DNA from: Verrucomicrobiota bacterium
GTDB lineage: Bacteria > Verrucomicrobiota > Verrucomicrobiia > Verrucomicrobiales > Akkermansiaceae
Direction of reading: 5' to 3'
Length of the DNA: 5,892 nt
Assembly: GCA_008932955.1 (NCBI GenBank)
Contig: WBXE01000153.1
Coordinates: forward strand, 1 to 5,892
Shown here: piece after piece, positions 4,024 to 5,892 of the stretch
Layout of the letters: every line of letters starts with the position of its first letter
Numbering within the stretch: position 1 is the first letter of the stretch
The notes under the pieces: generated by a model
The model's input: only the letters and a program-made list of their open reading frames with translations
Told to the model about the DNA's origin: nothing
Databases searched by the model: none
Translations under genes and position numbers: made by a program

Positions 4024-5541
4024 ATGAATCCCGGACTTCGTCGCTTGCTGGCCTTGCTCACCGTGTTTGCGGTGGCCTTTCTCACCGTCTCGGGGCTGCG
4101 CGTCTGGCGCAGCGGCGGGACTTGGCGTGAGCTTATCCCTGGCCTAGCACCCCCTACCGGCCACTTCCGGCCGGAGCATTTCACCCTCCCGGATCAGGCC
4201 CCGCTCAACCTCAAGGATACCGAGCTGCTCACCCGGCTCAATGACGAGTATGCCCGCGTTACCGAGGCGGTGGTGCCCTCGGTCATCAGCATCGACACGG
4301 TGGGAGTGCGCACCGAACGCATGATGGACGGCTGGGGCCGCACGCAAATCCGGCGGTTTCCGACCCAAGGCCAAGGTTCCGGGGTGATCGTCACCAAGGA
4401 AGGCCACGCCATCACCAACCACCATGTGATTGCGGGTCAGCAAAAGATTCATGTGACGCTGCACAATGGCAAGACGTATCCGGCCACGCTGGTGGGTGAG
4501 GACAGTTTGCTGGACATTGCGGTGCTCAAGATCGACGGAGCTCCGCCATTTTCACCGTTGAAACTAGGCGATTCCTCACAGGTGCGGGTCGGACAGATGG
4601 TGTTTGCCATCGGCAACCCCTTCGGCCTCGGGGAAACCGTCACCCAAGGCATCATCTCGGCCAGGGAACGCTCGCTCTCCGATAACCAGCGCGACTTGTT
4701 TCAGACCGATGCCGCCATCAACCCCGGCAATTCGGGCGGACCGCTGGTGAACCTGCACGGCGAAATCATCGGCATCAACGCCGCGATTTATTCCAAGGAT
4801 AAGGAAAACCCGGGCTTCCAGGGCGTGGGTTTCTCGATTCCGTCCAACGACGTGAAGGACGCGCTGTTTCAGATATTGGAGCGTGGGCGGCCATTGCGCG
4901 GATTCCTCGGCGTCCAGATGCGCGACCTCGATCCAGCCGTGCGCTCGGCCATCCATTTCGACGGCGACAGCGGAGTGGCTGTGTTGGGAATTTCCCCCGG
5001 TTCGCCGGCCGCCACCGCCGGCATCCAACCCTGGGATGTCGTCCTTAGCTACAACGGCGAAACCATTCACTCAACCTCCCAACTCATCGGCCTGGTCCAA
5101 CGCAGCCGCGCCGGCCAGACGGCCACCCTCAAAATCTGGCGCCGCAGCGAAACCCTCGAAATCAAGGCCGCCATCGCCGAAAGCACCCCCGTAGACGCAC
5201 AGGCCGGCCAAACCGACGATGGCAAGACGCCCGGAGGCAGCCGCGATCCGAACCAGGTTTTGCAACGCATCGGCATCGTCGCCCGCGATCTATCCCCGAC
5301 CGAACAGCTCCGCGGCTTTCGCGGCGCGGTGATCACCCAGGTCGCTGCCCAATCGCTGGCCGATGGCCGGATCCGCGCGGGCGATCTGGTCCTCGCCGTC
5401 AATCAGGCCCAAATCTCCGACGCCAACGAGTTGCTCCTCCACCTGGCCGCCTCCGCCTCCATACAACGCACCAGCTTGCAGATTTTCCGCGATGGCAGGC
5501 AAGTCCGCGTCAACTTGCCGGCCCTGGCCAAGGAGGACTAG
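4024..5541 (+). CDS. DegP/HtrA-type periplasmic serine protease with two PDZ domains
   Basis: This 505-residue protein is a trypsin-like serine protease of the HtrA family, which degrades or refolds damaged proteins in the cell envelope. An N-terminal hydrophobic segment (about 7-26, after the basic RR) is a signal peptide or membrane anchor. The catalytic triad is readable as His134 in ITNHHVIAG, Asp164 in LLDIAVLKI and Ser237 in NPGNSGGPL. FAIGNPFGLG (194-203) and GVGFSIPSNDVK (267-278) are further family hallmarks. PDZ1 covers about 292-385 with GFLGVQMRDL as its opening strand. A polar, probably flexible linker (386-411) leads to PDZ2 at about 412-500. The length is normal for the DegP/DegQ type. 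The ATG at 4024 directly precedes the signal segment; no Shine-Dalgarno sequence is visible. Which paralogue (DegP, DegQ or DegS) it corresponds to cannot be fixed; two PDZ domains argue against DegS. Confidence 0.94.
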   Translation: MNPGLRRLLALLTVFAVAFLTVSGLRVWRSGGTWRELIPGLAPPTGHFRPEHFTLPDQAPLNLKDTELLTRLNDEYARVTEAVVPSVISIDTVGVRTERMMDGWGRTQIRRFPTQGQGSGVIVTKEGHAITNHHVIAGQQKIHVTLHNGKTYPATLVGEDSLLDIAVLKIDGAPPFSPLKLGDSSQVRVGQMVFAIGNPFGLGETVTQGIISARERSLSDNQRDLFQTDAAINPGNSGGPLVNLHGEIIGINAAIYSKDKENPGFQGVGFSIPSNDVKDALFQILERGRPLRGFLGVQMRDLDPAVRSAIHFDGDSGVAVLGISPGSPAATAGIQPWDVVLSYNGETIHSTSQLIGLVQRSRAGQTATLKIWRRSETLEIKAAIAESTPVDAQAGQTDDGKTPGGSRDPNQVLQRIGIVARDLSPTEQLRGFRGAVITQVAAQSLADGRIRAGDLVLAVNQAQISDANELLLHLAASASIQRTSLQIFRDGRQVRVNLPALAKED

Positions 5542-5567
5542 CGCCCGGCGCCATGTGCGGGTGCTAG
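5538..5567 (+). terminator. Stem-loop overlapping the protease stop codon, possible transcript end
   Basis: CTAGCGCCCG (5538-5547) can pair with CGGGTGCTAG (5558-5567), giving 10 bp with one G-U pair and a 10-nt loop. The stop codon TAG is inside the left arm. No T-tract follows, so it does not meet the definition of an intrinsic terminator. It could protect or define the 3' end of the transcript. Confidence 0.35.
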
Positions 5568-5608
5568 GGGACCTTCTACCATTTGGGCTAGCGGGATCGT
5601 GCCAGAGT

Positions 5609-5640
5609 GGCGGCGCATTGCTGCTTACCGCCCCGCCGCC
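5609..5640. repeat. GC-only 7-bp hairpin downstream of the protease gene
   Basis: GGCGGCG (5609-5615) and CGCCGCC (5634-5640) are perfect reverse complements with an 18-nt loop. An eight-base C run starts within the right arm. There is no T-tract. It may assist transcription termination together with the hairpin at the stop codon, or it may be chance in GC-rich DNA. Confidence 0.35.
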
Positions 5641-5678
5641 CCCCCCGACTGCGCGACTCATCCTAGAAAGGAAAACAG

Positions 5679-5706
5679 GAACCACAGGTTACACGGATTA
5701 CGCAGA
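5679..5706 (+). repeat. Degenerate short-unit repeat related to the core of copy 2
   Basis: AACCACAGGTTACACGGATT and the following ACGCAGAT are built of units resembling ACACGGATTACGCAGAT. With one gap they resemble the left arm of the copy 2 core (3817-3842), sharing AACCAC, ACAC and GATTAC in the same order. No matching inverted arm is seen within the window. Confidence 0.35.
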
Positions 5707-5816
5707 TAATGAAAGAGTTATGAATTATTTGGCAGACTGAGGCGCCCAGATTCCTGGACCAACAACCACCAAAAACAAGCCACAGATGAAATCGAAACCA
5801 CGCAAGCTGGATTTGA

Positions 5817-5876
5817 ACAGAAGGAAACGAAGGCAACAAAGAATCCTCTCCCTTCGTTTCCTTTGTTACCTTCTGT
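5817..5876. repeat. Hairpin with 9-bp periodic GAAGGnAAC units
   Basis: The arms 5817-5841 and 5852-5876 are reverse complements at 21 of 25 positions, with a 10-nt loop. Each arm is built of 9-bp units of the type GAAGGAAAC / GAAGGCAAC / AAAGAAT. The sequence just before it (GAAATCGAAACCACG from 5788) recalls the ATCGAAAAACCAC in the left end of element copy 2. It may therefore be a third, divergent member of the same class. There is no coding capacity and no T-tract. Confidence 0.6.
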
Positions 5877-5892
5877 AGAAAACCAATCTTTA

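Larger units (their letters stand above)
5542..5892. other. 351-bp downstream region without a gene
   Basis: No coding region is supported after the protease on either strand. The stretch holds two GC-rich hairpins (5538-5567 and 5609-5640), an eight-base C run (5639-5646), a degenerate short repeat (5679-5706) and a periodic hairpin (5817-5876). Base composition shifts from GC-rich to AC/AG-rich after about 5660. Confidence 0.65.

Noticed and set aside
5363..5740. Plus-strand open frame crossing the end of the protease gene
   Set aside because: It is out of frame with the PDZ2 coding sequence, rich in Pro and Ser, and continues into repeats; no protein family is visible.

Overview
The window reads as chromosomal DNA of a GC-rich bacterium. 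The best guess is a member of the Verrucomicrobiota or a related PVC lineage. This is inferred from three things: the style of sugar-phosphate isomerase/epimerase, a Fur-family protein without the complete second Cys pair, and start codons that mostly lack a Shine-Dalgarno sequence. No rRNA or other marker gene is present, so the assignment is tentative.

Layout. On the minus strand, 1-177 is the N-terminal end of an exported protein that resembles DUF3570-type outer-membrane proteins. It has a good promoter at 218-246, overlapped by a perfect 9-bp palindrome. A candidate minus-strand terminator at 295-323 separates it from a small four-helix membrane protein (427-813, minus), which I cannot assign to a family. 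About 100 bp further on, plus-strand genes begin: a class IV aminotransferase (914-1759), a TIM-barrel sugar phosphate isomerase/epimerase (1834-2877), a Fur-family metal or peroxide regulator (3232-3729), and a DegP/HtrA-type serine protease with two PDZ domains (4024-5541). These four are separated by 74, 354 and 294 bp, so they are probably not one tight operon. They look like independent housekeeping or stress genes: amino-acid or folate metabolism, sugar metabolism, metal-dependent regulation, and envelope protein quality control.

Intergenic DNA. The gaps on either side of the Fur gene each carry a copy of the same repeat element, in direct orientation (2889-3132 and 3748-3926). Their outer ends are clearly related, with 31/40 identical bases on the left and 44/48 on the right. 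Their central hairpin cores are unrelated: one is built of 7-bp GTCTT/AAGAC units, the other of ACCACTGA-like units. Each copy starts just after a stop codon and ends about 98 bp before the next start codon. The last 350 bp of the window, after the protease, hold no gene. They contain two GC-rich hairpins, a degenerate short repeat, and another hairpin with a 9-bp period that may be a relative of the same class.

I see no phage, transposase, CRISPR, toxin-antitoxin, tRNA or rRNA feature. The strongest candidate for something undescribed is the repeat family with conserved ends and exchangeable hairpin cores. The protein genes themselves are ordinary, apart from the variant metal-site residues of the Fur protein and the unassigned membrane protein.
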